Assembly: GCA_947371415.1 (NCBI GenBank)
Contig: CANBPJ010000097.1
Location: 1-6,595 of the forward strand
Length of the DNA stretch: 6,595 nucleotides
Source: Burkholderiaceae bacterium
Lineage (GTDB): Bacteria; Pseudomonadota; Gammaproteobacteria; Burkholderiales; Burkholderiaceae
Direction of reading: 5' to 3'
Every line of letters begins with the position of its first letter. Within the stretch, counting starts at the first letter, position 1. Made by a program: the position numbers and the translations under genes. Below the pieces are notes generated by a model, which did not search any database, had not been told where the DNA came from, and saw only the letters and a program-made list of their open reading frames with translations. This document shows, piece by piece, positions 6,369 through 6,595 of this stretch.

Positions 6369-6595
6369 ATGGAAGAGAAGAACTACATCACACCCGCCGG
6401 TCATGAACGCATTAAAACTGAGCTTTTACAGCTCCTGAACCTTGATCGGCCTGAGGTTGTCAAGGTTGTGCACTGGGCTGCCTCCAATGGTGATCGCTCG
6501 GAAAATGGGGACTATATCTATGGAAAAAAGCGTCTCCGGGAGATCGATCGCCGAATTCGCTTCCTCAATCAACGCCTAGAATTTGCCGTAGTAGT
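6369..6595 (+). CDS. greB: Transcription elongation factor GreB, 3'-truncated by the window edge
   Basis: The first 75 codons of GreB, which binds the RNA polymerase secondary channel and stimulates cleavage of backtracked RNA. The visible part is the N-terminal antiparallel coiled coil. The tip motif GDRSENGDY (41-49) contains the two acidic residues (Asp42, Glu45) that hold the catalytic metal in Gre factors. The following IYGKKRLREIDRRIRFL (50-66) is characteristic of GreB rather than GreA, as is WAAS just before the tip. The family is roughly 160-185 residues, so the C-terminal FKBP-like domain lies outside the window. The ATG at 6369 is the only plausible start: no other ATG, GTG or TTG occurs in frame before the tRNA gene, and an ATG at 6364 is in another frame. 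No ribosome binding site is visible, which fits a leaderless or very short-leader message. It is divergent from tRNA-Arg. Confidence 0.93.
   Translation, partial: MEEKNYITPAGHERIKTELLQLLNLDRPEVVKVVHWAASNGDRSENGDYIYGKKRLREIDRRIRFLNQRLEFAVV

Noticed and set aside
6192..6404. Minus-strand 70-codon open frame over the tRNA, with the AVAQLDRVLGYEPRGRG-type sequence
   Set aside because: It is a translation of tRNA-Arg and the terminator, a well-known kind of false protein; the cloverleaf explains the conservation.

Overview
This window looks like an ordinary chromosomal stretch of a betaproteobacterium. Moderate GC, compact spacing and the protein sequences suggest Burkholderiaceae, possibly Polynucleobacter-like; the genus is inferred from general resemblance and was not tested. 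Nothing points to a phage, plasmid, insertion sequence or CRISPR array.

Layout from right to left, which is the direction of most transcription. At the right edge greB (transcription elongation factor, plus strand) enters and is cut by the window end. Back to back with it, only 18 bp away, is a minus-strand tRNA-Arg(ACG) with an encoded CCA end, followed by a strong intrinsic terminator. Next comes a tightly coupled four-gene minus-strand cluster: a STAS-MlaE fusion permease, an MlaF-like ATPase, a single-MCE-domain membrane-anchored protein and a DUF330/PqiC-type lipoprotein. The start and stop codons overlap at all three junctions. Together they encode one MCE-type lipid ABC transporter spanning inner membrane, periplasm and outer membrane. 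It differs from the classic Mla operon: the STAS protein is fused to the permease, no soluble MlaC carrier is present, and a PqiC-like lipoprotein takes its place.

After a 42 bp gap on the same strand comes an atypical SDR-fold protein that lacks the usual catalytic Tyr and Lys. Five bases further starts a large FtsX/YbbP-type ABC permease on a GTG codon, which runs off the left edge after 617 codons. All six minus-strand protein genes could be one transcription unit, because no terminator is visible between them.

No gene-free stretch exceeds 300 bases; the longest non-coding gap is the roughly 90 bp between the permease start and the tRNA, which holds the terminator. I found no convincing novel system. 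The points most worth a second look are the transporter's hybrid composition, the altered STAS phosphoacceptor position, the SDR without its catalytic residues, and the 18 bp divergent tRNA/greB promoter region with apparently leaderless starts.
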